Shown in pieces: positions 35,577 to 43,808 of a stretch of 64,000 bases of DNA. The notes beneath the pieces were generated by a model that was not told the DNA's origin, searched no databases, and saw only the letters and a list, made by a program, of their open reading frames with translations. The first letter of the stretch is position 1, and each line of letters opens with the position of its first letter. The translations under genes and the position numbers were made by a program. This DNA comes from JBBQZO01 sp038207625 (GTDB lineage: Bacteria > Pseudomonadota > Gammaproteobacteria > Burkholderiales > Burkholderiaceae_D), in contig JBBQZO010000024.1 in assembly GCA_038207625.1 (NCBI GenBank), positions 1 through 64,000 on the forward strand, given 5' to 3'.

Positions 35577-37250
35577 TCACGCGCGCTTGGAGGCCAGCCG
35601 CAGATGCGCGCGGCTGGCTGGTGTGCTGGCGCCACCGGCGATGGCGCCAGCGCCGCTGGCGCTGTCGGGCAATGCCGGCTGCGCCGGCGCTGCCAAACTG
35701 TCATCGAGTCTGAAGCTGGCCACGGCCCGCGACAGATTCATCGCCTGGCACTGCAAGCTCTCCGCTGCCGCTGCCGCCTGCTCGACCAGCGCCGAATTTT
35801 GCTGCGTCATCTGATCCATCTGCACGATCGCCAGATTCACTTCGCTGATGCCGCAGGCCTGCTCGCTGCTGGCAGTGCTGATCTGATTGATCAAATCTCC
35901 CACCTGCTGCACCGAAGCGACGATGTCGGCCATGCTGGTGCCGGCCTCGACCACCGAATGGTTGCCGCCCTCGATCTCCAGCACGGACGCCGCAATCAGC
36001 GCCTTGATTTCCATTGCCGCGCTGGCCGAACGCTGCGCCAGCGAACGCACCTCGGTCGCGACGACGGCGAAGCCGCGTCCGTGCTCGCCGGCGCGAGCCG
36101 CCTCGACGGCCGCATTCAAGGCCAGGATATTGGTCTGATTGGCGATCCCGTCGATGACCCCGACGATTTCGACCACTTTGCGCGAACTGCCCTTGATCGA
36201 GGCCATCGTCAACACCAGCCGGTCGACCACGGTGCCGCCGCGCTGGGCAAAATTGGACGCACATTCGGCCAGCTGGTTGGCCACTTTGGCATTGCTGGCG
36301 GTCTGGTTGACGGTGGCGGTCAGTTCCTCCATCGAGGAGGCAGTCTGTTCGAGCGAGCTGGCCTGCGCCTCGGTGCGACTGGACAGATCGGCATTACCTT
36401 GCGCGATCTCGCGCGAGGCGGTGCCGATCGACTGGGCCGAGTTGAGGATGTTCTTGAGCGTCGCATTCAGGTTGCGGATACTGGTGTCGAGCGTGCGCGC
36501 CGTGTCGGCAATTTCATCGCGCCCGTAGACCCGATCCTTGACGCGCAAGTCGCCGCTGGCCAGATCGGTGGCAGCCTCCCCGATCGCCGCCACTTCGACC
36601 AGCAGCGCCTTGCGCACCACCATCGTCAGCAGCAAGGACAGCGCGATCGACACCGCCACCACCGCCGGCAGCACCGTCGAGACCACCTGAAAATCGGACT
36701 CGGCGGCGCTGATCGCCTGCTCGCTGAGCTGCTGCTCCAACTTGGCCAATTCCTCCAGGCGCAGCGCCACCACGTCAAACGCCTTCTCCGCCTTGGACAT
36801 CGCGTTGGTGCCCATCGACTGGTCCACGGCGGACAACTCGATCACATCCGAGACCGCCTTCACATACAGCAAATCGGCGCCAGCGGCCTGTTCGACGAAC
36901 TTGCGCTCGGCGCCGCCGGGCTCGGTCACTTTGCTCAACTGGTCGAACTGGCCCGCCAGTTCGGTATGGTGCTGGTGCAACGTGCGCACCAGCGCCTCCA
37001 CCCGGTTGGGCGAGAAACTGGCATTGATCCACGTCAGCATCTGGTAGATTTCGGTATGCGCCCGATTGGCACCGGCCACCAGGTCGGCGGTCGCTTTCAG
37101 GCGCGCCCCGCGCTGCTGCACAATCGTCTCGAGCGATTGATTCTGGCGCACCATCGCCGTGTACGCGCCCGCTGACAGCAGAACGAGCAGGATCAGGACG
37201 AGCCCCGGCGCGAGCAACAGCTTGGGGCCGATTCGAAGTTTGCTTAGCAT
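35577..37250 (-). CDS. Methyl-accepting chemotaxis protein
   Basis: 557 residues. First membrane helix about residues 10-32. A helical periplasmic four-helix-bundle sensor follows to about 185. The second membrane helix (LPAVVAVSIALSLLLTMVV) leads into a HAMP region and a signalling domain with the tip LNAAVEAARAGEHGRGFAVVATEVR, fully conserved. Glu/Gln methylation regions flank it. No C-terminal NWETF-like pentapeptide. Ligand unknown. It may work with the Cache protein encoded just upstream. Confidence 0.93.
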   Translation of the reverse strand: MLSKLRIGPKLLLAPGLVLILLVLLSAGAYTAMVRQNQSLETIVQQRGARLKATADLVAGANRAHTEIYQMLTWINASFSPNRVEALVRTLHQHHTELAGQFDQLSKVTEPGGAERKFVEQAAGADLLYVKAVSDVIELSAVDQSMGTNAMSKAEKAFDVVALRLEELAKLEQQLSEQAISAAESDFQVVSTVLPAVVAVSIALSLLLTMVVRKALLVEVAAIGEAATDLASGDLRVKDRVYGRDEIADTARTLDTSIRNLNATLKNILNSAQSIGTASREIAQGNADLSSRTEAQASSLEQTASSMEELTATVNQTASNAKVANQLAECASNFAQRGGTVVDRLVLTMASIKGSSRKVVEIVGVIDGIANQTNILALNAAVEAARAGEHGRGFAVVATEVRSLAQRSASAAMEIKALIAASVLEIEGGNHSVVEAGTSMADIVASVQQVGDLINQISTASSEQACGISEVNLAIVQMDQMTQQNSALVEQAAAAAESLQCQAMNLSRAVASFRLDDSLAAPAQPALPDSASGAGAIAGGASTPASRAHLRLASKRA

Positions 37251-37298
37251 GGGAGTTCCCAGCCGCGGCGGCGGCGCCTGACATCAACATGAAACGGC

Positions 37299-37748
37299 TC
37301 AGTGCTTGTAAATGCCGGCCTCCAGCGCCACATCCTCGACCCGCAGCACGTAGGTCGTCTTGGCCTCGACCTTGCCCGTGCTGGGATTTTTGAACTTGTA
37401 GTCGACCCAGCCCTTGCCCTTGCCCTTGGCCAGTCCCAGCATGTCGCGCCGGAACAGCTTGCCGTCGGCGTCCGGCACATCGAGCAAGTTCTTGCCAATT
37501 AGCGCATTGGTCGGGTGCGCGACCGTGATGCCATCGAGATCGCGCATGGCCAGGTACAGGGCGCCCTGGTTAAATTCCGGATCTTTGCTGTTGATACGCT
37601 TGATCATTTCGGCCTTGCCGTGCGCCTTGACGAATTGCGCGCCCCGTTCGGCCAGCGCGATCGCATCTTTTTCGGTGGCGTCGGCCTGCACCACGTGCGG
37701 CCACAGACAGGTACAGGCGACACACACACTGGCGATGAAATTTCTCAT
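37299..37748 (-). CDS. Secreted single-Cache (sCache_2-type) domain protein
   Basis: 149 residues from the ATG at 37748. Signal peptide MRNFIASVCVACTCLWPHVVQA. The mature part has the Cache_2 pattern: AIALAERGAQFVKAHGKAEMIKRINSKDPEFNQGALYLAMRDLDGITVAHPTN split over short blocks, then LIGKNLLDVPDADGKLF and GWVDYKF. Such free-standing Cache proteins are periplasmic small-molecule binders. It lies 48 bases before the chemoreceptor gene on the same strand, so it may present a ligand to it (inference). Confidence 0.8.
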   Translation of the reverse strand: MRNFIASVCVACTCLWPHVVQADATEKDAIALAERGAQFVKAHGKAEMIKRINSKDPEFNQGALYLAMRDLDGITVAHPTNALIGKNLLDVPDADGKLFRRDMLGLAKGKGKGWVDYKFKNPSTGKVEAKTTYVLRVEDVALEAGIYKH

Positions 37749-37953
37749 AATCGACTCCCGATTCGATGACTGCACTGGCGCGCGGGTGCGACACAGGTAT
37801 GATGGCGGCGACGTCTGTTGCGTATTCCAAGCGCAATATTTCCTATGCGCATTGGCTAATGTACGCTTGCCCGATAAGTTCGGTTTGTGCCGGCGCAAGC
37901 ATTGCGACCAGCATGCGCGCACGGCCCACTTTTTGACATGAAGGATCTTGCTG

Positions 37954-38283
37954 ATGAAACGTTCCACCGCTGCCGTGCTGCTGTCGGCGCTTGTTTTCCC
38001 TGGCGCCGGCCAGTGCTATTTGCGGCGCTATGCACGCGCAGCCCTGTTTGCACTGCCGAGCGCGCTGGGGGTGGCCTACCTGGTGCGCGCAGCCATTGAC
38101 CGCGCCGACGCCATCGTCACGCAAATGCAGGCAGGCACACTGGCGCTCGACCCGGAGCTGATCGCGGCGCAGATCAGCGCCCAGAGCAGCAACACCGACA
38201 CGCTGGTGAACATGCTGATGCTGCTGTGCTGGATCGGCTCGATTGTCGACGCCTACTTGCTGGCGCGCGCAGAATCGCACTAA
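37954..38283 (+). CDS. Small membrane protein, unrecognised
   Basis: 109 residues from the ATG at 37954 (an ATG six bases upstream is possible). Helices at about 6-30 (with ALVFPGAGQCYLRRY, a TM2-like turn) and near the C-terminus (VNMLMLLCWIGSIVDAYLLA). The middle is a short amphipathic region. Function unknown. Followed 45 bases later by the cupin gene on the same strand. Confidence 0.65.
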   Translation: MKRSTAAVLLSALVFPGAGQCYLRRYARAALFALPSALGVAYLVRAAIDRADAIVTQMQAGTLALDPELIAAQISAQSSNTDTLVNMLMLLCWIGSIVDAYLLARAESH

Positions 38284-38327
38284 GATGGGAGCGGGCATAC
38301 CGCCCGCACCCACAGGAGAGCGAACCG

Positions 38328-38723
38328 ATGAGTATGCACATTCGTTTCACGCTGGCGCTGTCACTGGCGCTGGTCATTGGCGGCCCGGCACTGGCCCAGA
38401 ACACCGCCATCAAGCGCACCCCTATCCTCACGGCCGACGTGGCCCAGCCAAATCACGAGGCGGTGGTCGCGCGCGTCGAGATCGCCGCCGGCGGCCTGGC
38501 CGGCCGTCACACCCATCCGGGCGACGAAATCAGCTACGTGCTCGATGGCGAAGGCGAATTGCTGATCGATGGCGCCCCAGCGCGCGTGCTCAAGCCTGGC
38601 GACGCCTTCGTCGTTCCAGCCGGCACCATCCACAGCGCTAAAAACACCGGCACCGTGCCGATGCACCTGGTCGGCGTCTACGTGGTCGAAAAAGGCAAGC
38701 CGCTGGCCACACCGGCGCCGTAG
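38328..38723 (+). CDS. Secreted cupin-domain protein
   Basis: 131 residues. Signal peptide ending in PALAQ. Single cupin barrel with motif 1 GRHTHPGDEISYVLDGEGELLIDG (two His and a Glu as metal ligands, shown in two blocks: GRHTHPGDEISYV and LDGEGELL) and motif 2 PAGTIHSAKNTG (third His). The Shine-Dalgarno CAGGAGAG supports the ATG at 38328. Substrate unknown. Confidence 0.85.
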   Translation: MSMHIRFTLALSLALVIGGPALAQNTAIKRTPILTADVAQPNHEAVVARVEIAAGGLAGRHTHPGDEISYVLDGEGELLIDGAPARVLKPGDAFVVPAGTIHSAKNTGTVPMHLVGVYVVEKGKPLATPAP

Positions 38724-38915
38724 TTGGCGCGCCCGGCAGGGCTGATCCATGCGGCGCACAGCACCCTCCCCGGCATGCGCTCCTGCCCATGCGCGGACGC
38801 GCGCGGTGAGCGTGGGCCACTGATTGAACACCGGCAGGTCAGTCACGTCGATGCCGCCCGCGCGCAGCCGAATCGATCGGCCACCTTGAGCAAGCACACT
38901 TTCCCCCCTGTCCCT

Positions 38916-38944
38916 TTCCAGAGTGACAGGGGCTGTGCTATGAT
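38916..38944 (+). promoter_or_regulatory. Promoter of tRNA-Arg copy 1
   Basis: TTCCAG, 17 bases, TATGAT; ten bases before the tRNA. The same -35 and spacing occur before the second copy. Confidence 0.7.
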
Positions 38945-38953
38945 GCTGCTTTC

Positions 38954-39030
38954 GCGGCTGTAGCTCAGTTGGATAGAGTACTTGGCTACGAACCAAGGGG
39001 TCGTGGGTTCAATTCCTGCCAGCCGCACCA
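38954..39030 (+). tRNA. tRNA-Arg (anticodon ACG), copy 1
   Basis: 77 bases with encoded CCA. Acceptor GCGGCTG/CAGCCGC, anticodon stem CTTGG/CCAAG with loop CTACGAA, T arm with TTCAATT. The anticodon ACG (read as ICG) decodes CGU/CGC/CGA. Confidence 0.95.
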
Positions 39031-39049
39031 AAATTCGTATTGAAATGAA

Positions 39050-39079
39050 GGGCTTAGAGATCACTCTAAGCCCTTTTTT
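39050..39079 (+). terminator. Terminator of tRNA-Arg copy 1
   Basis: A 10-bp stem GGGCTTAGAG / CTCTAAGCCC with a four-base loop, followed by six T. Confidence 0.9.
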
Positions 39080-39197
39080 CATGTCCGCACGCAATGCGCA
39101 GCGTGCTACGCCGCGCGCATCGTCGACCAGCAACGGCGCTCCTGCGGCGCCACGCCCCGATGCAAGGCGCGACGCAGGGCTTGCAGTGAAAACAGCT

Positions 39198-39225
39198 TGG
39201 CGCCGAATATATATTCGCCTAAACT
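39198..39225 (+). promoter_or_regulatory. TetR-gene promoter with palindromic operator in the spacer
   Basis: TTGGCG (-35) and TAAACT (-10) are 16 bases apart. The spacer holds a perfect 14-base palindrome CGAATATATATTCG (39204-39217). This placement would let the TetR protein block its own promoter. Confidence 0.6.
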
Positions 39226-39231
39226 GTGCCC

Positions 39232-39804
39232 ATGAAACCGAAAGACGAGAAAAAACTGGCAGCGATCGCCGCCGCCACCTATCAACTGGTGGGGCAGCGG
39301 GGCCTGTTCGGCCTGACTCTGGCCGATATCGCGCGCGCCGCGCACATCGCGACCAGCACGCTGTATGTCTACTATCCGTCCAAGGAAGCGCTGCTCGACG
39401 CGCTGTACGGCGGCGCCAAGAACGCCACTTTTTCACGCTGGACTCAGGGCGACGATAGCGCCGCCCCCTATAAAATGCGGGTGCGGCGCATGTGGCTCAA
39501 CATGTTGGCCGATCGCCTTGAGCGTCACGCGCAACTGCTATTCCAGGAGCAATATCACGGCTCGCCAAACATCAGCGCGGCGAACCGCGAACTCGGTGCG
39601 CAGTTCGCCCGTTTCTTCAGCGAATTTCTGGCGCGCGGTCAGGCCGAAGAGATCCTGAAAGCTGTTCCCATCGCGTTTCTGATCGCCAGCATCGCCGGAT
39701 CGAGCCGCGAAACGGCACGGCAAATTCGTGCGGGTGGGCTGCTCGACAACGAAGAAACGCGCAATACTGCATTCATGCTGTGCTGGGATGCAATCAAAGC
39801 CTAG
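39232..39804 (+). CDS. TetR-family transcriptional regulator
   Basis: 190 residues from the ATG at 39232. N-terminal helix-turn-helix typical of TetR: LFGLTLADIARAAHIATSTLYVYYPSKEALLDALY. The C-terminal ligand/dimer domain has no recognisable ligand. It is 45 bases upstream of an SDR gene, which it probably regulates together with itself through the palindrome at 39204. Confidence 0.9.
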   Translation: MKPKDEKKLAAIAAATYQLVGQRGLFGLTLADIARAAHIATSTLYVYYPSKEALLDALYGGAKNATFSRWTQGDDSAAPYKMRVRRMWLNMLADRLERHAQLLFQEQYHGSPNISAANRELGAQFARFFSEFLARGQAEEILKAVPIAFLIASIAGSSRETARQIRAGGLLDNEETRNTAFMLCWDAIKA

Positions 39805-39849
39805 TTTCTCTTAATTTTAAACTTTAACCGAATATCCATTCGACATAAA

Positions 39850-40671
39850 ATGAAAAAACTCATACTCATTACCGGTTGCTCCAGCGGCATCGGGCGCGCC
39901 AGCGCGCTGTTGTTCGCCTCCAATGACTGGCAGGTGGTCGCCACCATGCGCGACGTCAGCAAGGCCGGCGACTTGAGCGACCACCCGGGCATCACCGTGC
40001 GCGCACTGGACGTGACGGTGCCTGAATCGATCGCCACGCTGTTTGCCGGCGTCGAGGCTGAGTTCGGCCGCATCGATGCGCTCGTCAACAACGCCGGCTT
40101 CGGCGCCTTCGGTCCGTTCGAAACGGCCACCCCGGCGCTGATCGACCTGCAACTGGCCACCAATTTAACCGCCGTGATGAACATGACGCGCGCCGCCCTG
40201 CCCTTGATGCGCCGCCAGCGCAGCGGCACCATCATCAACATCGCCTCGATCGGCGGGCTGACGACGATGCCGCTCAACGCGATCTACCACGCGACCAAAT
40301 ACGCGGTGGTCGGTTTCACCGAGGCGCTGAGCTACGAGCTGGCGCCGTTTGGCATCGCCAGCAAGTTCGTCGCGCCAGGCGGCGTGTCGACCGACTTTGC
40401 CGGCCGCTCGCTGGCGCGCACCTACGACGACAGCGCGCATGCGTATGTCGACATCGTTGACAAAGTCAGCGCCGCCTTCGCGCAGCGCAGCGGCGCGTAT
40501 TCGACGCCGGAACAGATCGCGCAAGTGGTGTGGCAAGCGGCCACCGACGGCAGCGCCCAGGTCAGCTATGTGGCCGGCGCCGATGCCACCGCACTGCTGG
40601 ACGCGCGCGCGCGGTTGGGCGAGACAGGCTACCTGCAGATGATGCAGCAGCGCTTTGGCCTTGCCTCCTGA
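39850..40671 (+). CDS. Short-chain dehydrogenase/reductase
   Basis: 273 residues, classical SDR. Cofactor motif TGCSSGIG (residues 8-15), NNAG strand 4 motif, catalytic Ser in IASIGG, and YHATK (Tyr-x3-Lys). A short ATMRD after strand 2 suggests NADP(H) preference. Substrate unknown. Likely in an operon with the upstream TetR gene. Confidence 0.92.
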   Translation: MKKLILITGCSSGIGRASALLFASNDWQVVATMRDVSKAGDLSDHPGITVRALDVTVPESIATLFAGVEAEFGRIDALVNNAGFGAFGPFETATPALIDLQLATNLTAVMNMTRAALPLMRRQRSGTIINIASIGGLTTMPLNAIYHATKYAVVGFTEALSYELAPFGIASKFVAPGGVSTDFAGRSLARTYDDSAHAYVDIVDKVSAAFAQRSGAYSTPEQIAQVVWQAATDGSAQVSYVAGADATALLDARARLGETGYLQMMQQRFGLAS

Positions 40672-40698
40672 GCGCGCCCACCCACTGCGATCCCTCGC

Positions 40699-41763
40699 TT
40701 AGGGCGCGGCGACCTTCACCGGCACCAGTGGCGCGCCGACATACTTGAGCAGCAAGCCCTTCGGCCCGATCGCCCAGCCGCTGGTGGGGCTGGCGAAGCC
40801 AACCGTGTTGATCGGCGTGCGCCCCAGCACCGTCCAGCTCTTGCCGTCGTCGATGGAAAACCCCGAGCCGGCCAGGCCTGCCGCCACATAGCTGTGGCTG
40901 GCGCCCGGCACCGGCAGCACCACCGACATGAACCCCTCCGGCAGCACGGCCACCGCGTTCCAGCTGGCGCCGCCGTCCTCCGTGCGGGCACCGTTCAGGC
41001 TCGCCAGCGCCGGCAGCTTGTAGTCGCCACCCACGGCCATGCCCTGGCGCGGATTCTGGAAGCCGACCGAAAACGCGCCCTTGGTGGGCGCGCCGGCCGG
41101 GATCGGCAGCGTCGCCGCCGTCCAGCTCGCGCCCCGGTCCGACGAGTGCAGCACCCGCGCTACTGTCGCGCCGCCGGTGCTGATCCACGCGTCGCGCGTG
41201 CCGGCCACCGTCAGGCAGGTACCGCTGGCGGCGAACGCGCCCTCATCCTGCAGCGCCGTCACGGCGCCGGCCGGATTGTTTTGCGCGCGCCAGCTAACAC
41301 CGGCATCACTGGTTACCAGCACTTGAAAATGGCCCTCGACCGGGTCGCCAAACACGATGCCGTTCTGGTCGTCCCAGAACGCCATCGCGTCCCAGAAGCC
41401 GGCCGCATCCGGATTGCGCGCCTGCAGTTGCCAGCTCGCACCGCCGTCGACGGTGCGGTAGATGCGCGAGGCGTCGCCCGGCCCCGCGCTCATGATCAGC
41501 GCGCTGCTGGCGCTCGTCGCATGGATATCGCGAAAGTCGAGCGCGCCGGCGTCCGGCACGGCCAGCGTCTGCCAGTGCGCGCCGTCGATGGTGCGCAATA
41601 CCGTGCCTTTGGCCCCGCTGGCCCAGGCGACGGTGGAACTGAGCACCGACAGGCCGCGCAACTCGACCGTCGTGCCGCTGCTCTCAACGCGCCACGGTTC
41701 CTGCGCCGCAGCGCCGGCGCATACCGCATGCATCAGCAAACAAGTGAAAATGGATTTATTCAT
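40699..41763 (-). CDS. Secreted Ycf48-like beta-propeller protein
   Basis: 354 residues with signal peptide (ending GAAAQ). At least five repeats of the BNR/Ycf48 type, e.g. RTVDGGASWQLQ, TSDAGVSWRAQ, SSDRGASWTAA, EDGGASWNAV and IDDGKSWTVLG, which form propeller blades. In cyanobacteria and plants Ycf48 helps photosystem II assembly; the bacterial secreted homologues have no established role. Stands alone, convergent with the SDR gene. Confidence 0.82.
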   Translation of the reverse strand: MNKSIFTCLLMHAVCAGAAAQEPWRVESSGTTVELRGLSVLSSTVAWASGAKGTVLRTIDGAHWQTLAVPDAGALDFRDIHATSASSALIMSAGPGDASRIYRTVDGGASWQLQARNPDAAGFWDAMAFWDDQNGIVFGDPVEGHFQVLVTSDAGVSWRAQNNPAGAVTALQDEGAFAASGTCLTVAGTRDAWISTGGATVARVLHSSDRGASWTAATLPIPAGAPTKGAFSVGFQNPRQGMAVGGDYKLPALASLNGARTEDGGASWNAVAVLPEGFMSVVLPVPGASHSYVAAGLAGSGFSIDDGKSWTVLGRTPINTVGFASPTSGWAIGPKGLLLKYVGAPLVPVKVAAP

Positions 41764-41999
41764 CGATTCGGGTCCTGTGGATGGTGAAGGCCGCCGACCT
41801 TGGCGTGCGGCGCTGAGATATTTATTTCAAACAAACGTCAGTGAGCGTAGCGCGCGGCGCACACGCGACGTGGCGCGCCGGCACCGCCGTGTGCACGGCG
41901 CCGGCGCCGCTGTACTGCCTGCTGGCGGCGTTGTCCGAATGCAAGGAGTGGCGCACTCTGGTAGTCTAACGCACTCGTCGCAACCATGGAGAAGAAGTA

Positions 42000-43430
42000 A
42001 TGTTTAGAAAATCATTATTGGGAACGGCGCTGTCGCTGTGTCTGATCGGCGCGCATGCCCAAGGCGCCGACGCTGCCACGACGCCGGCCAGCTTCAGCGC
42101 GCTGGATCTGCAAACGGCGGCCGCGCTGCGCGACGCTGCCATGCAAGACAACGCCAGTTACCGCATCCTCGAATCACTGACCACCGAGGTGGGGCCGCGC
42201 ATGGCCGGCTCGCCCGCCGAAGCGCGCGCCGTCGCCTGGGCCGAGGCCAAGTTCAAGGAGCTCGGCTTCGACAAGGTCTGGAAGGAACCCGTCACGTCGC
42301 CAGGCTGGACGCGCGGCGCCGAAAGCGCCGAGATCATCGCGCCATTCCGCCAGCCGCTGGTCATCACGGCGCTGGGCAACAGCGTCGCCACGCCGGCCAC
42401 AGGGATAACGGGCGAACTGGTCCAGTTCGCCACGCTGGCCGAGTTGGTCGCGGCCGCACCTGAGCGCGTACGGGGCAAGATCGTGTTTATCAATCACAAG
42501 ATGCAAACCGCACGTGACTATGGCAGCGTGTCGGCCGGTCGCAAATCGGGCGCTTCCGAGGCGGCCAAAAAAGGCGCATTGGCGCTGGTGATCCGCTCGG
42601 TCGGCACCGACAGCACCCGCTCGGCGCATACCGGCGCGATGTGGTACAGCCCCGGTGTGGCGCAGATTCCGGCGGCCGCGATGTCCAACGCCGACGCCGA
42701 CCTGGTGGTGCGCATGCTCTCGCGCGGCGCGCCTGTCACACTGAGCCTCAAGCTCGGCTCGGTGGTCGGGCCCGACATCACGTCGTACAACGTGATCGGC
42801 GAAATGACCGGCAGCGAACGCCCCAACGAGTACGTGATGATCGGCGGCCACCTCGACTCCTGGGATCTGGGCACCGGCGCGATCGACGACGGCGCCGGCT
42901 GCGCGATCTCGATGGCGGCGGCCGAGCTGATCAAGCGGCGCGGACTGAAACCCAAGCGCAGCATCCGCGTGGTGTTGTTTGCCAACGAAGAGCGTGGCCT
43001 GTGGGGCGGCAAAGCCTATCTGAACGCGCACCGCGCCGAACTGGACAAGATCCAGGCGGCGTCCGAAGCGGACAGCGGCCAGGGCCCCGTGTTACGACTG
43101 GACTCCTACGTTCAGCCAGAGGCCTTGGGCTCCGTGCGCCAGATGCAGACGCTGCTCGCGCCGCTGGGCGTGACGGCGGGCAGCAACACAGCCTACCCGG
43201 GCCCGGACATGGGCGACCTGCGCGATGCTGGCATGGCCAGCTTCAATCTCAGTCTCGACGAGGGCGACTACTTCCGCCTGCACCACACGGCCGACGACAC
43301 CTTCGACAAGATCGAGCCGTCCCGCATCAAGCAGGCCGCCGCCGCCTACGCGGTGTTTGCCTGGATGGCGGCGCAGGCGCCCGTCAGCTTCGGCTCGGGC
43401 AGCGCGGCCCTGAAGGCAGGCACGCACTGA
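42000..43430 (+). CDS. Secreted M28-family metallopeptidase
   Basis: 476 residues with a signal peptide (ending AHAQG). The two-zinc site of M28 is intact: HLDSWDLGTGAIDDGAG (His, bridging Asp), NEERGLWG (catalytic Glu pair), SEADSG and LHHTADD (final His). A PA-like insert lies between (about 120-240). It resembles carboxypeptidase Q-type aminopeptidases. Shine-Dalgarno GGAGAAG precedes the ATG. It ends 64 bases before tRNA-Arg copy 2. Confidence 0.92.
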   Translation: MFRKSLLGTALSLCLIGAHAQGADAATTPASFSALDLQTAAALRDAAMQDNASYRILESLTTEVGPRMAGSPAEARAVAWAEAKFKELGFDKVWKEPVTSPGWTRGAESAEIIAPFRQPLVITALGNSVATPATGITGELVQFATLAELVAAAPERVRGKIVFINHKMQTARDYGSVSAGRKSGASEAAKKGALALVIRSVGTDSTRSAHTGAMWYSPGVAQIPAAAMSNADADLVVRMLSRGAPVTLSLKLGSVVGPDITSYNVIGEMTGSERPNEYVMIGGHLDSWDLGTGAIDDGAGCAISMAAAELIKRRGLKPKRSIRVVLFANEERGLWGGKAYLNAHRAELDKIQAASEADSGQGPVLRLDSYVQPEALGSVRQMQTLLAPLGVTAGSNTAYPGPDMGDLRDAGMASFNLSLDEGDYFRLHHTADDTFDKIEPSRIKQAAAAYAVFAWMAAQAPVSFGSGSAALKAGTH

Positions 43431-43455
43431 GGGCGTCGACGTTGCACATAGGCAC

Positions 43456-43484
43456 TTCCAGAACGGAAATGCCTATGCTATAAT
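43456..43484 (+). promoter_or_regulatory. Promoter of tRNA-Arg copy 2
   Basis: TTCCAG, 17 bases, TATAAT, ten bases before the tRNA; same layout as copy 1 with a perfect -10. Confidence 0.75.
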
Positions 43485-43494
43485 CTTGTTTTTC

Positions 43495-43571
43495 GCGGCT
43501 GTAGCTCAGTTGGATAGAGTACTTGGCTACGAACCAAGGGGTCGTGGGTTCAATTCCTGCCAGCCGCACCA
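43495..43571 (+). tRNA. tRNA-Arg (anticodon ACG), copy 2
   Basis: 77 bases, identical to copy 1 at every position I compared, with encoded CCA. The identity continues for about 15 bases past the CCA. Confidence 0.95.
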
Positions 43572-43588
43572 AAATTCGTATTGAACGA

Positions 43589-43620
43589 GGGTCCAGAGAG
43601 CAATCTCCGGACCCTTTTTT
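43589..43620 (+). terminator. Terminator of tRNA-Arg copy 2
   Basis: Stem GGGTCC(A)GAGA / TCTC(C)GGACCC with a short loop, then six T. Unlike the tRNA, this hairpin differs in sequence from that of copy 1. Confidence 0.85.
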
Positions 43621-43748
43621 GATTTGCGGACACAGCGCGCTGGACCGACTCGGCGACAGCCATGGGAAGTCGGGCTACCCACGTCGATCGTGACGCAGCA
43701 CTAACCTGCGCTCATGGGGGGCAAGCGGCGACCGATTGCCCCAGATAG

Positions 43749-43776
43749 AAAAAGCCCGCATCACGGCGGGCTTTTT
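43749..43776. terminator. Bidirectional terminator
   Basis: AGCCCGC / GCGGGCT stem with a six-base loop, five A before and five T after, so it can act on both strands. It serves the lipoprotein gene (minus strand) ending at 43809. Confidence 0.85.
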
Positions 43777-43808
43777 GGCACGGCTCTTCAGACGCGTATC
43801 AAGCCAGA

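Noticed and set aside
38954..43571. Integrative element between the tRNA-Arg copies
   Set aside because: No integrase, no mobility gene and no obvious base-composition change between them; kept only as a weak alternative.
43384..43572. Minus-strand ORF containing RLAGIEPTTPWFVAKYS
   Set aside because: This is the translation of the tRNA-Arg complement, a well-known spurious protein; the same holds for the ORF across 38954-39030.
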